In this document: in pieces, positions 52,396-61,615 of the stretch
Layout: every line of letters begins with the position of its first letter
Numbering within the stretch: position 1 is the first letter of the stretch
DNA from: Pseudomonadales bacterium
Lineage (GTDB): Bacteria; Pseudomonadota; Gammaproteobacteria; Pseudomonadales; Azotimanducaceae
Assembly: GCA_028281005.1 (NCBI GenBank)
Contig: JANQKS010000056.1
Span: 1 to 64,000, forward strand
Direction of reading: 5' to 3'
DNA length: 64,000 nt
Program-made: the position numbers and the translations under genes
The notes under the pieces: model-generated
The model's input: the letters and a program-made list of their open reading frames with translations, nothing else
The model's database searches: none
Told to the model about the DNA's origin: nothing

Positions 52396-52635
52396 TTAAC
52401 CGTTGGCGGCGCGCTTGGCTTTTTCTTCGTTGGCTTGCTTCAAGCGTTTGCGGATGATGTTTTGCACCACATTCACCGTAGTCCAGTCATGGAGCATCTC
52501 ACGGCCACAACCTTCACAGTTGACGTGAGTCTCTTCCATCACACGATTAAGCAATTCACTGTAGGGTAAGCGGGAGATGTGCTTGCAACTGGAACATTCC
52601 AGCCCTACCGCGGGGTCTATGCCAACGTAATCCAT
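52396..52635 (-). CDS. Small zinc-ribbon-like protein
   Basis: A 79-residue protein with CxxC pairs C14/C17 and C40/C43, suited to one zinc site, and a basic, alanine-rich tail (RKRLKQANEEKAKRAANG). No family recognised by name. It lies four bases after the stop of the convergent oligopeptidase B gene. GGAAAAC is present upstream of its ATG. Confidence 0.65.
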   Translation of the reverse strand: MDYVGIDPAVGLECSSCKHISRLPYSELLNRVMEETHVNCEGCGREMLHDWTTVNVVQNIIRKRLKQANEEKAKRAANG

Positions 52636-52744
52636 GGCACCGGTTTTCCTTAGTCTCGATCCTTCGAGCCTGTATTCTAAATAAGGCAGTAGCCGCTCGT
52701 GTGGATGGGTGTGTTAAAGCGTGACGCCGCTCACACCGACTGTG

Positions 52745-53965
52745 TCAAATACCTTTTAATCCGACCCGCAGCTCCTCGCGAAATTCCGGGGCCGCAATGT
52801 CGATGAGCGCCTCGGCGCGGGCTTGGTTGGGGAGATGTTTGATGTCAGCCACCCCGTACTCAGTCACCACAATGTCCACATCGGTACGCAACGCCGTCAC
52901 CAGTTCCACCTTTTGCACGATGCGCGAGACGCTGCCGCCGCGGGCGGTGGCGTTCATCGCAACGATGGAGCGGCCGCCTTTGGAGGCTTTGGCGGCACGC
53001 ATAAAGTCCACTGAGCCTCCCGTTCCGGAAATCTGCCGGCCACCGGCAAACTCCGCGTTGATCTGTCCATATAAATCAATCTCCACCGCGGAGTTTATCG
53101 ACACAAAGTTATCCAGCTGGCGGATGGCGTCGACCTCATGGGTATGATCCGCGCCGCGCAACACCACTTCCGGGGTATGCGCCAACCAATCCAATAGCGC
53201 TGCGCTACCCAGCGCCATCCCCGTGATGTGTTGCCCGCAATCGATGGCTTTGCGGCTGCCATTGATATTGCCCGCTTGGATCAACGCCATGCCGCCGTCG
53301 TCGATCAAACCGCCATGCATCCCCAGATCGTTGCGTTCGCCCAATTGCATGAGAATGGCGGCGGGAATGGCGCCGATGCCGGTTTGTAAACAGTCGCCAT
53401 CGCGGATGAGACTCGCTACATGCGCACCAATCTGTTGCGCAGCGTTATCAATGGAGGGGGCGGGCATTTCCACCAGCGGGCGTTCGGACTCAACCAATAC
53501 ATCAATACGCGAGCGCTCGATGCGGGAACTGCCCGCCGGTGCAACCACCGCATGGTTCAACTCCGCCAGCACCACTTTGGCCGACTCTAGCACAGCGCCG
53601 ACAAAATCGACGTTCGGACCAAGCCGCAGCTCACCGTTGCTGTCCAGCGCCACCTGCAGCACCGCCACATCAGTCTGCTCCCGCAGATAGTCGTACACCC
53701 ACCGCATCTGCATCGGCAAGAAGTGCAAGCGCGCCGGGGCTGCTTCGCGTAATGCCGGGGTCATAAAAAAGGTGGTCAGTTCGGCGCTGTCATTAAACTT
53801 TGTAAAATCGACATTGTTGTAACCGCCGATGGGAAATTGCATAAAGTGCAGCTGCGGCGGCAGGTCAGCCTGGGCAAGCTGCTGCAACAGTGTGGTGGGT
53901 TCATTGCTGCTGCCGGCAACAAAGATGTGCTGGCCGGATTGCAGGTGGCGGGTAAGTTCAGACAT
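52745..53965 (-). CDS. Acetyl-CoA hydrolase / 4-hydroxybutyrate CoA-transferase family
   Basis: A 406-residue family I CoA-transferase. LQTGIGAIPAAIL near 190-202 and the glutamate motif FVSINSAVEIDLYGQIN near 285-301 are diagnostic; the Glu in the latter forms the CoA thioester in relatives. GTGGSVDFMRAAKASKGGRS follows. Both CoA-transfer and acyl-CoA hydrolysis are possible. The stop of the membrane-protein gene overlaps its start by eight bases, so these two are translationally coupled. Confidence 0.85.
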   Translation of the reverse strand: MSELTRHLQSGQHIFVAGSSNEPTTLLQQLAQADLPPQLHFMQFPIGGYNNVDFTKFNDSAELTTFFMTPALREAAPARLHFLPMQMRWVYDYLREQTDVAVLQVALDSNGELRLGPNVDFVGAVLESAKVVLAELNHAVVAPAGSSRIERSRIDVLVESERPLVEMPAPSIDNAAQQIGAHVASLIRDGDCLQTGIGAIPAAILMQLGERNDLGMHGGLIDDGGMALIQAGNINGSRKAIDCGQHITGMALGSAALLDWLAHTPEVVLRGADHTHEVDAIRQLDNFVSINSAVEIDLYGQINAEFAGGRQISGTGGSVDFMRAAKASKGGRSIVAMNATARGGSVSRIVQKVELVTALRTDVDIVVTEYGVADIKHLPNQARAEALIDIAAPEFREELRVGLKGI

Positions 53966-54329
53966 TATTTTGTGCTCTATAAATCAGAAAACGCAGGTAC
54001 CCGTAGGCGCCCACATAGAAAGCCGGTGGAAACCACACCGGCCACAAACTCAACAAAGTGTTGTCCCCTAACGGCAAATCCCAGTAGCCATGACGCACCC
54101 ACAAAAAGCCAAGCATCAGCAACACCCCGCTGGTGAACGCCATCATGACCCCTTGGCGCGGTGAGAAGATCACCGCCACCACACCACCGGCAAGCCCGCC
54201 GAGCCATACCGGCGCTACCAACCCCAGCAACGTGGCGGGCATTTTCACCATCACCGCCAGCACGTACCAGATCAACAGCGCCACCCCCATACAGATGATG
54301 GTGCGCAAGGCGGACAAAACTGCCTGCAT
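53958..54329 (-). CDS. Four-segment membrane protein, unknown
   Basis: A 123-residue protein with about four hydrophobic segments (near 8-25, 32-53, 62-80, 96-115) and short polar loops. No family recognised. ATG at 54329 is preceded by GAGAGGG; upstream in-frame alternatives lack one. It overlaps the following CoA-transferase gene and could be a small membrane partner for its substrate or product. Confidence 0.68.
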   Translation of the reverse strand: MQAVLSALRTIICMGVALLIWYVLAVMVKMPATLLGLVAPVWLGGLAGGVVAVIFSPRQGVMMAFTSGVLLMLGFLWVRHGYWDLPLGDNTLLSLWPVWFPPAFYVGAYGYLRFLIYRAQNNV

Positions 54330-54391
54330 GAACCCTCTCGTTACACACGTAAAGAGGGGCATGATAAATCAAAATCTGCTGTAATCCCTGT

Positions 54392-57300
54392 ATGCCTACC
54401 CAGTCCGCCGCTACCCGCCTACCCTTTCACGCCTTCCACGATTCCGTGAAACAGTGGTTTGCGGACCATTATCCAGCCCCCACCGAAGTCCAGCTTGCCA
54501 GCTGGCCGGTGATTGCCGCCGGTGAACACGCGCTCATCACCGCACCCACCGGCAGCGGCAAAACTTTGACCGCGTTTTTGTGGTCGTTGAGTCAATTTGC
54601 CAACGGCGCCTACCCACCGGGACGCACCAAGGTGTTGTACATCTCCCCTTTAAAGGCGCTAAACAACGACATTCAACGCAACCTCCTGCAGCCGCTGCAA
54701 GAGTTGGAGACACAATACAACTACCCGCAACTGCGGGTGTTGACCCGCTCGGGCGACACCAGCCAGACCGATCGCCAACGTATGTTGCGCCAGCCGCCGG
54801 ACATTCTCATCACTACCCCGGAAAGCCTGGGATTGATGCTCACCACACGCAATGGCCGACAAGCTTTGTCATCGGTGGAAACATTAATCCTCGATGAAAT
54901 TCACTCTGTGGTAGACAACCGGCGCGGTGTACAGCTGATGGCCAACGTCGAGCGTTTGACGGATCTCAGCGGCGAATTCCAACGCATTGCGCTGTCCGCC
55001 ACGGTGCATCCGCTGGACCAGGTAGCGGCCTACGTCGGCGGCTACACCAAGCCCGGCCATCCCCGCCCGGTCCAGATCATCAATACACCCGGCGACAAGC
55101 AACTGGATTTTAAGGTGCGCCTGCCGCTGGCGGTGCGCAACGCTGCGGATAATGGCCAAAAAGTGTGGGACCCGCTCAGCGACACCTTCCGCGAGGTCAT
55201 CGACGGCAACCAAGCCACGTTGTTTTTTACCAACAGCCGCCGTCTGGCAGAGAAGATTACGCTCAAAATCAACGAAAAAGAGCACGAACCGTTGGCCTAC
55301 GCCCACCACGGCTCGCTTGCGCGGGACATCCGCACAGAGGTGGAAAAACGCCTCAAGCAAGGTGAGTTGAAAGCCATCGTGGCCACCAATTCACTGGAAA
55401 TGGGCATCGATGTTGGCCACTTGGATGAAGTGGTCATGGTGCAATCCCCGCCGTCCGTGGCGGCCACGCTGCAACGTATTGGTCGGGCCGGGCATCGCGT
55501 CGGGGAAACCAGCGTGGGTACGTTGTTTCCCACTCACGCGCACGACTTCCTCGAAGCAGCGGTGTTAACAGAAGCGGTGGCCGAACGCGACATCGAACCC
55601 CAACACTTAATGCGTTCACCGCTGGACGTGTTGGCGCAAATCATCGTGTCCATATGCGCCACAGACGCTTGGGAAGTGGACGACGTTTTTGACTTAGTAA
55701 CCCGCGCCACGCCTTATCGACACCTACAGCGCGAACAGTTCGATTTAGTCGTGGAGATGCTCAGCGGCCGTTATGCCGGTTCACGCATTCGCGAGCTAAA
55801 ACCGCGGCTGGTGTACGACCGTATCCAACACACCATTAAAGCCACCCGCGGCGCATTGCTGGCTCTGTATAGCTCCGGAGGCACCATCCCCGACCGCGGC
55901 TACTACCAGATGCGCCATGTCGACAGCGGCGCAGCCTTGGGTGAGCTGGACGAAGAATTTGTTTGGGAAGCCACCGTAGGACAAACGTTTACCCTCGGTA
56001 CCCAGCACTGGCAGATCCATCGCATCACCCATAACGATGTCATGGTGCGCCCCGCACCGATGGATACCTCCGCCCCGCCCTTTTGGCGCAGCGAATATTT
56101 CAACCGCTCCTTCCACTTCTCCAACCGCATTACCCAATACCTGGAATTGGCGGAAGAGGATCTGAGCAGTGGCCACGCAGAAGACATGGCGGATAAGCTG
56201 CAGCGCAATTGCGGCTTTGACGAGGTAGCCGCCGATGAGTTGGTCGACTACTTACAGCGCCAGCGCCAACACGTGGATGCGCCGCTACCCCACCGCCACC
56301 ACCTGCTGTTGGAGTGGGTTAACGCCGGTCCCGCGGGTTATAAAGGTCCGGACAACCCGCAGCAGCTGGTGATCCACACCTTTTGGGGCGGACAACTGAA
56401 TCAACCGTGGTCACTGGCGTTGCGCGCCGCGTGGCAACAGGCATATGAGCAGCCGGTGGAAATACACGCCGACAACGACGCCATTGTGTTGCAAGTCAAA
56501 CAGGAAGTTGACCCGCATCAGTTGTTGGCGCTGGTCACCGAACAAAACCTCACCACGCTGCTGCGTCAGAGCCTGGAGCAATCCGGATTTTTCGGCGCGC
56601 GCTTTCGTGAATGTGCCGGTCGTTCCCTACTGCTGACCAAACAGAAATTTAACCAACGCCTGCCTCTGTGGATGAGCCGCCTGCAGGCAAAAAAACTGAT
56701 GACACAAACCAAGCAATTGGCGGACTTTCCGGTCTTGTTGGAAACCTGGCGGACTTGTCTGGACGACGAATTTGATCTGCCTGCGCTCAGCCAGCGCTTG
56801 CAGGACATTCAAGACGGCACCATCAGCTGGACGCTGGTGCGCACCCAAACGCCCAGTCCGTTCGCCAAAAACCTCACCTTCGGCCAGGTCAGCCGCTACA
56901 TGTATGCAGACGACACGCCGGAGGATGACACGCTAAGCGCACTGAGTACCGATCTCATCAGTCAGGCGCTACACAATGACGCGCTGCGGCCGCGCATTGA
57001 GCCTGGGGTCATCGCCGCCTTTGAAGCCAAACGGCAGCGCAGGGAACCGGGTTATGAACCACAGAGCGAAGCAGACTGGCAGGAGTGGCTAAAAGAACGC
57101 ATCCTCATTCCCACCGACGAATTGCCCGATACTTTTGTATTACCCGCTGATGGTTGCTGGATCGATTTGCCGGACCGGCGTTGGGTCACTCACCGAGAGT
57201 TGCTTGCACATCTGTTCAACAGCGGCTGGATCCCCGGCGCACCGCCCGATGACGCGCCGGAAGTGGCTGACAGCCGCGACGCCACAACGCTGGCGCGAGA

Positions 57301-58720
57301 GTTTTTATCCTTTTACGGCCCCTGCAGCGAAGCACGTCTGGCCGCGCTGTTGCCGAACATACCCGAAGATCTGCTGCTGGCTGACGAGGCTTTTATCAGC
57401 GGGCAACTGGTGGCCGACGATACAACACACTGCTGGTGTGATGCTGAAAACTTCGAGATCCTCATGCGCTTCCAGCGCGCCTCCCGGCGGGTGGTGCTGG
57501 AAGCCAAATCTGCCAGCGAACTACCGCTGTTCTGGGCCGCCTTACAGCGTCTCGGACAACTTGCCGATCACGCCGCGGACGACAGCGCTAAGCTGTTTGC
57601 CTTGGAGACCGTACGCGGATATCCCGCCGCGGTATCAACCTGGCTCTACGACCTGTTACCCGCACGCATCGGCTGGCCCAACAGCGACCTGTGGGAGGAG
57701 GCCATCCACAATTACGGCTTCGCCTGGCGCGGCGCTGGTAAAGAGCAGATGACGCTGGCTTATCCAGAAGAGCTGGAGTTGGTCGCGCCGAATACCGGCG
57801 AGGATACCCAGCCGCCGGCGTTTGCCTCAGGTTTTGTCGACCCTCAGGCACGTTATACCTTCACGCAGATTGCGGATGCTTGCGCTTTACCCGCAAGCGA
57901 CCTCAACGATCAGTGGTGGCCGGCGGTTTGGGCCGGACAGCTGGCCAGCGATACCTTGGCCCCTTTAAAACAAGGCTTCGAACGCAAATACACGGTTGCG
58001 CAACCGGCCGCGGCGTTGTCGAGCAGACGCCGCTTGCGACGCCCGGCACTGGCCTGGCAGGGCAATTGGTGCCTACAACTCGACGCGCCCGCTGAAGATC
58101 CACTGACACGGCTGGAAGCCGACAAAGAAAGGGTACGCCTGTTACTCGACCGTTATGGGGTGGTCACCCGCGACATAGTGAACCGCGAGCATATGCCAAC
58201 CTATGCCTCGGACAAACCGTGGCGCTGGCGGGATGCGTTTCGTGCATTACGTATAATGGAACTGGCGGGAGAGGTTCTTACCGGTCACTTTTTCGAACAA
58301 CTTGCCACACCGCAGTTTATCGCGCCGCGGGCTTTAAGCGCGCTACAAAACAACTTGCCGTCAGCCGAGTGTTTTTGGCTCAACGCCACCGACCCGGCAT
58401 CCCCTTGTGGCCTCGGATTGGATTGGCCGCAATTACCCCAACGCCGCGCCAGCAACTATTTGGTGTTTTACCAAGGGCAACTGGCGATGGTGGTGGAAAA
58501 CAACGGCAAGGATCTGCATTACCACGTGGAATGGGACGATGCGGCCCTTGACCAGATTAACGGTGTATTAACCCATCTGGTGGAACATCGCCGCCTGCAT
58601 TTACAGGTGCAGAGCATCAATACACAGCCAGCCCGGACCAGCGTCTATCTAGGTGCGCTTGAGCGTTTGTTTACGCTGGCACGGGACCACAAAAACATTA
58701 CCTTGGAACCCAGCTTTTAA
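54392..58720 (+). CDS. lhr: Lhr, large superfamily 2 DNA helicase
   Basis: A 1442-residue Lhr-type helicase. Walker A APTGSGKT is at 51-58, DEIH at 168-171, SAT at 202-204 and QRIGRAGHR at 361-369, giving a full helicase core. The rest is the Lhr winged-helix/OB-like region and the large C-terminal domain found in full-length bacterial Lhr (E. coli Lhr is about 1500 residues). Lhr is linked to DNA-damage responses in other bacteria. No strong ribosome site precedes the ATG. The histone-deacetylase-like gene follows 17 bases after the stop and is likely co-transcribed. Confidence 0.92.
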   Translation: MPTQSAATRLPFHAFHDSVKQWFADHYPAPTEVQLASWPVIAAGEHALITAPTGSGKTLTAFLWSLSQFANGAYPPGRTKVLYISPLKALNNDIQRNLLQPLQELETQYNYPQLRVLTRSGDTSQTDRQRMLRQPPDILITTPESLGLMLTTRNGRQALSSVETLILDEIHSVVDNRRGVQLMANVERLTDLSGEFQRIALSATVHPLDQVAAYVGGYTKPGHPRPVQIINTPGDKQLDFKVRLPLAVRNAADNGQKVWDPLSDTFREVIDGNQATLFFTNSRRLAEKITLKINEKEHEPLAYAHHGSLARDIRTEVEKRLKQGELKAIVATNSLEMGIDVGHLDEVVMVQSPPSVAATLQRIGRAGHRVGETSVGTLFPTHAHDFLEAAVLTEAVAERDIEPQHLMRSPLDVLAQIIVSICATDAWEVDDVFDLVTRATPYRHLQREQFDLVVEMLSGRYAGSRIRELKPRLVYDRIQHTIKATRGALLALYSSGGTIPDRGYYQMRHVDSGAALGELDEEFVWEATVGQTFTLGTQHWQIHRITHNDVMVRPAPMDTSAPPFWRSEYFNRSFHFSNRITQYLELAEEDLSSGHAEDMADKLQRNCGFDEVAADELVDYLQRQRQHVDAPLPHRHHLLLEWVNAGPAGYKGPDNPQQLVIHTFWGGQLNQPWSLALRAAWQQAYEQPVEIHADNDAIVLQVKQEVDPHQLLALVTEQNLTTLLRQSLEQSGFFGARFRECAGRSLLLTKQKFNQRLPLWMSRLQAKKLMTQTKQLADFPVLLETWRTCLDDEFDLPALSQRLQDIQDGTISWTLVRTQTPSPFAKNLTFGQVSRYMYADDTPEDDTLSALSTDLISQALHNDALRPRIEPGVIAAFEAKRQRREPGYEPQSEADWQEWLKERILIPTDELPDTFVLPADGCWIDLPDRRWVTHRELLAHLFNSGWIPGAPPDDAPEVADSRDATTLAREFLSFYGPCSEARLAALLPNIPEDLLLADEAFISGQLVADDTTHCWCDAENFEILMRFQRASRRVVLEAKSASELPLFWAALQRLGQLADHAADDSAKLFALETVRGYPAAVSTWLYDLLPARIGWPNSDLWEEAIHNYGFAWRGAGKEQMTLAYPEELELVAPNTGEDTQPPAFASGFVDPQARYTFTQIADACALPASDLNDQWWPAVWAGQLASDTLAPLKQGFERKYTVAQPAAALSSRRRLRRPALAWQGNWCLQLDAPAEDPLTRLEADKERVRLLLDRYGVVTRDIVNREHMPTYASDKPWRWRDAFRALRIMELAGEVLTGHFFEQLATPQFIAPRALSALQNNLPSAECFWLNATDPASPCGLGLDWPQLPQRRASNYLVFYQGQLAMVVENNGKDLHYHVEWDDAALDQINGVLTHLVEHRRLHLQVQSINTQPARTSVYLGALERLFTLARDHKNITLEPSF

Positions 58721-58737
58721 GCCAGCGCCACAAAAAC

Positions 58738-59646
58738 ATGTTCATCTACACAGACCCACTTTGCCTGCAACACGACGTACCCCCTGGCCACCCCGAGCGC
58801 GCCGATCGCCTGCGCGCGCTGATTGCGTACTTTGAAGAAAGCGGAATCAGCCAAACCCACCCTCTCATCACGCCCCAGCCCGCCCCCGTAGACGCAATTC
58901 TGCGCGCTCACCCGCAAGTACACTTGGACTTCTTAGAGTCGCTGCAGAGCGACGACCTGGTGCCGGTAGATCCGGATACGTGGCTCGGACCTGATAGTTT
59001 AGCCGCGGCATTTGCCGCAGCCGGCGCGGTATGGGAAGGCGTCGAAGCCCTTCTTGCGGGTAAAACCAAGAGGGTCTTCTGCGCGGTGCGGCCACCGGGA
59101 CATCACGCAGAACATGGTGCGGCCATGGGCTTCTGCTTGTTTAACAGCGTTGCTATCGGTGCTTTGCAAGCGCTCCGCCACGAACACATCGAACGTGTCG
59201 CGGTGCTGGATTTTGATGTCCACCACGGTAACGGCACCGTCGATATCTTCAAGGACAACCCCGACGTGTTGGTCTGTTCCAGCTTTCAACACCCCCACTA
59301 TCCGAATCGCCTGTTCGACATTGAGCGGCCCAACATTGTCAACACCCCCTTACCTGCAGGCACCGACGGCGCACACTTTCGACGCAACATTGAAGCGGAT
59401 TGGTTACCGGCGTTGGAGCGGCATCAACCTCAATTGATCTTGGTCTCGGCTGGCTTTGACGCCCATCAGGCGGATCCATTGGCGAGTCTCAACCTGGTAG
59501 AAGAAGATTTCGCCTGGGTCACTCGGCTGATCGTGAACGAAGCGGAACGCCTGTGTGAGGGCCGCGTGTTGTCGACGTTAGAAGGCGGCTACGATTTGCA
59601 GGCGCTGGTGGCCAGCGTCGATGCCCACTTAACTGAGCTTGCCTAA
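58738..59646 (+). CDS. Histone deacetylase-like amidohydrolase
   Basis: A 302-residue zinc hydrolase of the arginase/deacetylase superfamily. The catalytic His pair is H122-H123 in RPPGHHAEHGAAMG. Zinc ligands are D160 and H162 in LDFDVHHGNGT and the Asp of SAGFDAHQADPLA near 250. GGYDLQAL near the end carries the catalytic-site Gly-Gly-Tyr. Bacterial members act on acetylated small amines such as acetylpolyamines, or on protein lysines. Located directly behind lhr. Confidence 0.9.
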   Translation: MFIYTDPLCLQHDVPPGHPERADRLRALIAYFEESGISQTHPLITPQPAPVDAILRAHPQVHLDFLESLQSDDLVPVDPDTWLGPDSLAAAFAAAGAVWEGVEALLAGKTKRVFCAVRPPGHHAEHGAAMGFCLFNSVAIGALQALRHEHIERVAVLDFDVHHGNGTVDIFKDNPDVLVCSSFQHPHYPNRLFDIERPNIVNTPLPAGTDGAHFRRNIEADWLPALERHQPQLILVSAGFDAHQADPLASLNLVEEDFAWVTRLIVNEAERLCEGRVLSTLEGGYDLQALVASVDAHLTELA

Positions 59647-59647
59647 A

Positions 59648-59670
59648 GGGTCTCTGCAATTCAGAGGCCC
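59648..59670. terminator. Hairpin between convergent genes
   Basis: Nine-base-pair stem (one G-T pair) around a five-base loop, starting two bases after the deacetylase stop. No strong T-run on either side; a weak bidirectional terminator candidate. Confidence 0.35.
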
Positions 59671-59691
59671 CACAACCGTTAACGCAAATTC

Positions 59692-60471
59692 TTAGTTGCC
59701 CTGAAACTGCGCGTCGCGTTTTTCCAAAAACGCTTGTACCCCTTCACTAAAATCTTTGGAGCTGCCGGCTTCATTCTGCAATTGTGCTTCTAGCTCCAAT
59801 TGCTGCTCAAAAGAGTTTGACCAGGTTTGCCAATAGGCTTTGCGAATGAGTGCCAGTGAACGGGGCCCATTGGCCAGCTGATTCGCAATTTGCATGGCCC
59901 CTTCCAGCAAGGCGTCGTTGTCGTCGTAGAGACGATTCACAATGCCCCAATCATGGGCTTGTTCAGCACCCAAACGCTCTGCCAGCATCGACAGCTCCAT
60001 CGCCCGACCCCAGCCAATCAAGCGGGGCAAGACAAAGGTAGAACCACCATCCGGAATGAGGCCAATGCGCGCAAACGCCTGCAGGAAATACGCCGCCTTG
60101 GAGGCACAGACTATATCCCCCATCATCGCAAAACTCATGCCGACCCCGGCAGCGGCACCATTTACCGCGGTCACCATCGGCATTTCCAGACCACGCAGCT
60201 CAAACATGATGGGATGATAGGCGTGGCGCAAGGCGGACCCGGCGCCTTTGCGGGTGTCGCGTTTGTCGTCTTGCAGGTTAGCACCGGCACAAAAACCTCG
60301 ACCCTCGCCGGTCAGCAGTACACAACGCGCGCCATTGGCCGGGTCTTTAATCTGCCCGATGGCTTCGGCAAAGTCCTCCAACATTTGCGCACCGATGGCG
60401 TTCATGACTTCCGGGTGGCTAAACTTTAATACCGCCACACGGTCGACAAATTCCAGTTGCATACGTTGCAT
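59692..60471 (-). CDS. PaaG-like enoyl-CoA isomerase/hydratase
   Basis: A 259-residue crotonase-family protein. The oxyanion block GRGFCAGANLQ is near 63-73 and NGAAAGVGMSFAMMGD near 105-120. As in PaaG, the hydratase glutamates are missing but an Asp follows in IGLIPDGGSTF near residue 143, matching the position of the PaaG catalytic Asp (isomerase of ring-opened or unsaturated CoA esters). AAGGAG precedes ATG 60471; an upstream start at 60501 is excluded. Could serve double-bond shift in beta-oxidation. Confidence 0.85.
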   Translation of the reverse strand: MQRMQLEFVDRVAVLKFSHPEVMNAIGAQMLEDFAEAIGQIKDPANGARCVLLTGEGRGFCAGANLQDDKRDTRKGAGSALRHAYHPIMFELRGLEMPMVTAVNGAAAGVGMSFAMMGDIVCASKAAYFLQAFARIGLIPDGGSTFVLPRLIGWGRAMELSMLAERLGAEQAHDWGIVNRLYDDNDALLEGAMQIANQLANGPRSLALIRKAYWQTWSNSFEQQLELEAQLQNEAGSSKDFSEGVQAFLEKRDAQFQGN

Positions 60472-60561
60472 AAGCTGCTCCTTAAGCGTGAGAAAAAACA
60501 ACCATAAGGGTAGCTTAAACTTGGGATGGATGCGCTATAGCGGGGCCGAGTGGCTACCTGC

Positions 60562-61530
60562 TTAAAACAGGTTTGCCCTTGGGGTGTAGTGGGCTTGCAG
60601 CCGTTCGACTTCCTCGTCACTGAGGGTCACCTCAACCGCTTCAACCGCGTCTTCAACATGACCGGTTTTGCTGGCGCCAATAATCGGCGCGGCAACCACC
60701 GGGTTGTGCATGACCCAGGCCAGGGCTACCTGAGCCCGGGGAATGCCGCGCTCCACCGCGATATTGGCCACTTCTTGCGCAATCACTTCATCACGGGAGC
60801 GGTCGAAACGCCGCCCTGTGAGCGGGTCGACTTCATGCCGCGGTGTGGACTCATCCCAATCTCGAGTGAGCAAGCCACGCGCCAAAGGACTGTATGGGAT
60901 AGCGCCGACGCCCTGATCAGCACACAGGGGTAACATCTCGCGCTCCTCTTCCCGCTGCAGCAGGCTGTACTGATTCTGCATACTGACAAACTTGGGCCAC
61001 CCATTGTGTTCCGCCACATACTGCATCTTGCTGAACTGCCAGGCCCACATGGAGGAGGCGCCGATGTATCGAACCTTACCGGCGCTGATGGCATTTTCGA
61101 ACGCGCGCATGGTTTCCTCTACCGGCGTGTTTTCGTCAAACCGGTGGATTTGGTACAGATCGATGTAGTCGGTTCCTAAGCGCCGTAAGCTGTGGTCCAG
61201 CTCGGCCATGATGGACTTGCGAGACAGCCCAAGCGCATTGCGGCCTCGGCGCATGGGGAAATAGACCTTTGTGGCAATGACCACGTCGTCACGGTTGGCC
61301 ATTTCCAATAGCAGTTTGCCGGTAATCGTTTCGCTGGTTCCCTGGCTATAGACATTGGCTGTATCAAAGAAATTGATGCCTAACTCCAACGCACGCTCAA
61401 TGATGGGCCGGCTCTCTGCCTCGTTTAGACTCCAGTCGTGTATCCCCGGCGTTTCTTCGCCGAAGTTCATGCAGCCCAGACACACTTTAGACACCTCAAG
61501 GCCCGAGTGACCCAGTTTGGTATATCTCAT
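60562..61530 (-). CDS. Aldo/keto reductase (YghZ/Gpr-like)
   Basis: A 322-residue NADPH-dependent AKR. FFDTANVYSQGTSE (about 54-67) has the catalytic Asp and Tyr, VIATKVYFPM the Lys and LYQIHRFDENT the His. Barrel repeats and the VPLARGLLT-like loop (PYSPLARGLLTR near 216) are typical of the AKR12/voltage-gated potassium channel beta-like group. No signal peptide. GGAGAG precedes the ATG. Diverges from the NAD-binding protein at 61616. Confidence 0.88.
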   Translation of the reverse strand: MRYTKLGHSGLEVSKVCLGCMNFGEETPGIHDWSLNEAESRPIIERALELGINFFDTANVYSQGTSETITGKLLLEMANRDDVVIATKVYFPMRRGRNALGLSRKSIMAELDHSLRRLGTDYIDLYQIHRFDENTPVEETMRAFENAISAGKVRYIGASSMWAWQFSKMQYVAEHNGWPKFVSMQNQYSLLQREEEREMLPLCADQGVGAIPYSPLARGLLTRDWDESTPRHEVDPLTGRRFDRSRDEVIAQEVANIAVERGIPRAQVALAWVMHNPVVAAPIIGASKTGHVEDAVEAVEVTLSDEEVERLQAHYTPRANLF

Positions 61531-61615
61531 TGCATGCTCTCCAGTCAGCTTTTTGTAAGAAAGCCACTATCTTACAATCTTGTCGATTGAAAGTTCTGAG
61601 GACCGGGAAGACATC

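Noticed and set aside
54884-55360. Minus-strand frame of 158 residues inside lhr
   Set aside because: It is fully antisense to the helicase core and has only shadow composition.
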